From contig SFAU01000006.1 of NCBI GenBank assembly GCA_007096045.1, positions 1 through 63,762 on the forward strand: 63,762 nucleotides of DNA. The letters are read 5' to 3'. Shown piece by piece: positions 63,538 through 63,762 of the stretch (position 1 is the first letter of the stretch; each line of letters begins with the position of its first letter). A program made the position numbers and the translations under genes. Below the pieces are notes generated by a model that ran no database searches, was not told where the DNA came from, and saw nothing but the letters and a program-made list of their open reading frames with translations. This DNA is from Microcystis novacekii Mn_MB_F_20050700_S1. GTDB lineage: Bacteria; Cyanobacteriota; Cyanobacteriia; Cyanobacteriales; Microcystaceae.

Positions 63538-63762
63538 TTAAGCTGCCCGCGCCTTTAAATGTGCGGGCAGCTTATCATTAACTCCCAATCCAACTTTAAA
63601 AACCCGCTCCCTGATCTCTAGGTTATAGTATTTATTGACTTTCAACTGATTAAGAACCTTGCCCACTCTCAAAGCTATCTTATCTTGACCCTTTCAAGCT
63701 CTTTTCTCCCTTTGAGTCGCCTGAACAATCAAATCTAGTTCCTTCTCTACCGCTTCTAATAA
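63538..63762 (-). pseudogene. IS1634-type transposase, C-terminal fragment with in-frame stop
   Basis: Reading leftward from the window edge: LLEAVEKELDLIVQATQREK, RA, stop (TGA, 63696-63694), then KGQDKIALRVGKVLNQLKVN and KYYNLEIRERVF, ending at TAA 63538. The GKDKIALRVGKVLN phrase is characteristic of IS4/IS1634 transposase C-termini. One in-frame stop splits it. The rest lies outside the window. Confidence 0.7.
63540..63573. terminator. 11-bp-stem hairpin after the aminopeptidase gene
   Basis: AAGCTGCCCGC (63540-63550) and GCGGGCAGCTT (63563-63573) are perfect inverses around a 12-base loop. It stands 20 bases after the aminopeptidase stop and overlaps the 3' end of the transposase fragment, so it could terminate both converging transcripts. 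No long T run follows. Confidence 0.6.

Noticed and set aside
1-63762. Frequent GCGATCGC octamers as a special signal
   Set aside because: This is the well-known HIP1 sequence, widespread in cyanobacterial genomes; used only as a hint of taxonomy.

Overview
The window reads as a piece of a cyanobacterial chromosome, most likely Microcystis aeruginosa or a close relative. Reasons: the HIP1 octamer (GCGATCGC) recurs throughout; cyanobacterial families are present (ferredoxin sulfite reductase, stand-alone CbiG C-terminal domain, LpxB-related protein, HpnB-type glycosyltransferase, DUF4079 protein, PEP-CTERM and pre-peptidase C-terminal fragments); and many gaps hold simple repeats and short palindromic elements. 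One defence protein belongs to a HEPN family whose name derives from Microcystis locus tags. Species assignment is inference. I saw no rRNA, tRNA or CRISPR.

Layout. 1-3.7 kb: edge of a pre-peptidase-type protein, a response regulator and ftsH. 3.8-9.1 kb: the rimP-nusA-ylxR-infB translation/transcription operon. 9.1-11.2 kb: repeats, a small membrane protein, a frameshifted alpha-carbonic anhydrase and an Uma2 remnant. 11.2-18.2 kb: a defence-type block in which a probable restriction endonuclease, an N4-cytosine-type methyltransferase, an AbiEi-like antitoxin and an AbiEii-like nucleotidyltransferase form one tight minus-strand operon, followed by a dihydroorotase-like gene and a second, solitary methyltransferase. 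18.4-27.5 kb: JAMM peptidase, CbiG domain, LpxB-like protein, two alpha/beta hydrolases, an FHA-ABC transporter and sulfite reductase carrying a ribbon-helix-helix-like tail. 27.7-30.0 kb: a two-gene module, DUF262 plus HEPN nuclease, with a relic of a second DUF262 gene 1.6 kb further on. 30.1-36.6 kb: gpsA, NUDIX, MacB-type permease with HlyD adaptor, TPR protein and a PIN toxin-antitoxin pair. 36.6-46.4 kb: PEP-CTERM relic, HpnB-like glycosyltransferase, flavoprotein, SLH lipoprotein, copper ATPase, hemE and an SDR. 46.4-56.6 kb: ABC exporter, cysC, lytic transglycosylase, EcfT-like protein, coaE, purC, a small conserved protein and thrS. 56.6-63.8 kb: an FkbM methyltransferase segment bracketed by a 63-bp direct repeat of the thrS 5' end, a Mn/Zn-binding lipoprotein, a His-rich CobW GTPase, DUF4079, an M1 aminopeptidase and an IS1634-type transposase fragment.

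Most of the window is housekeeping. The parts that merit attention are the DUF262-HEPN pair (whose HEPN protein seems to end in a translation-factor-like beta-barrel), the restriction-modification plus AbiE operon, the sulfite reductase fusion, the thrS/FkbM rearrangement, several decayed genes, and families of palindromic or tandem repeats that have inserted into or extended gene ends. All calls come from reading the sequence; no searches were run.
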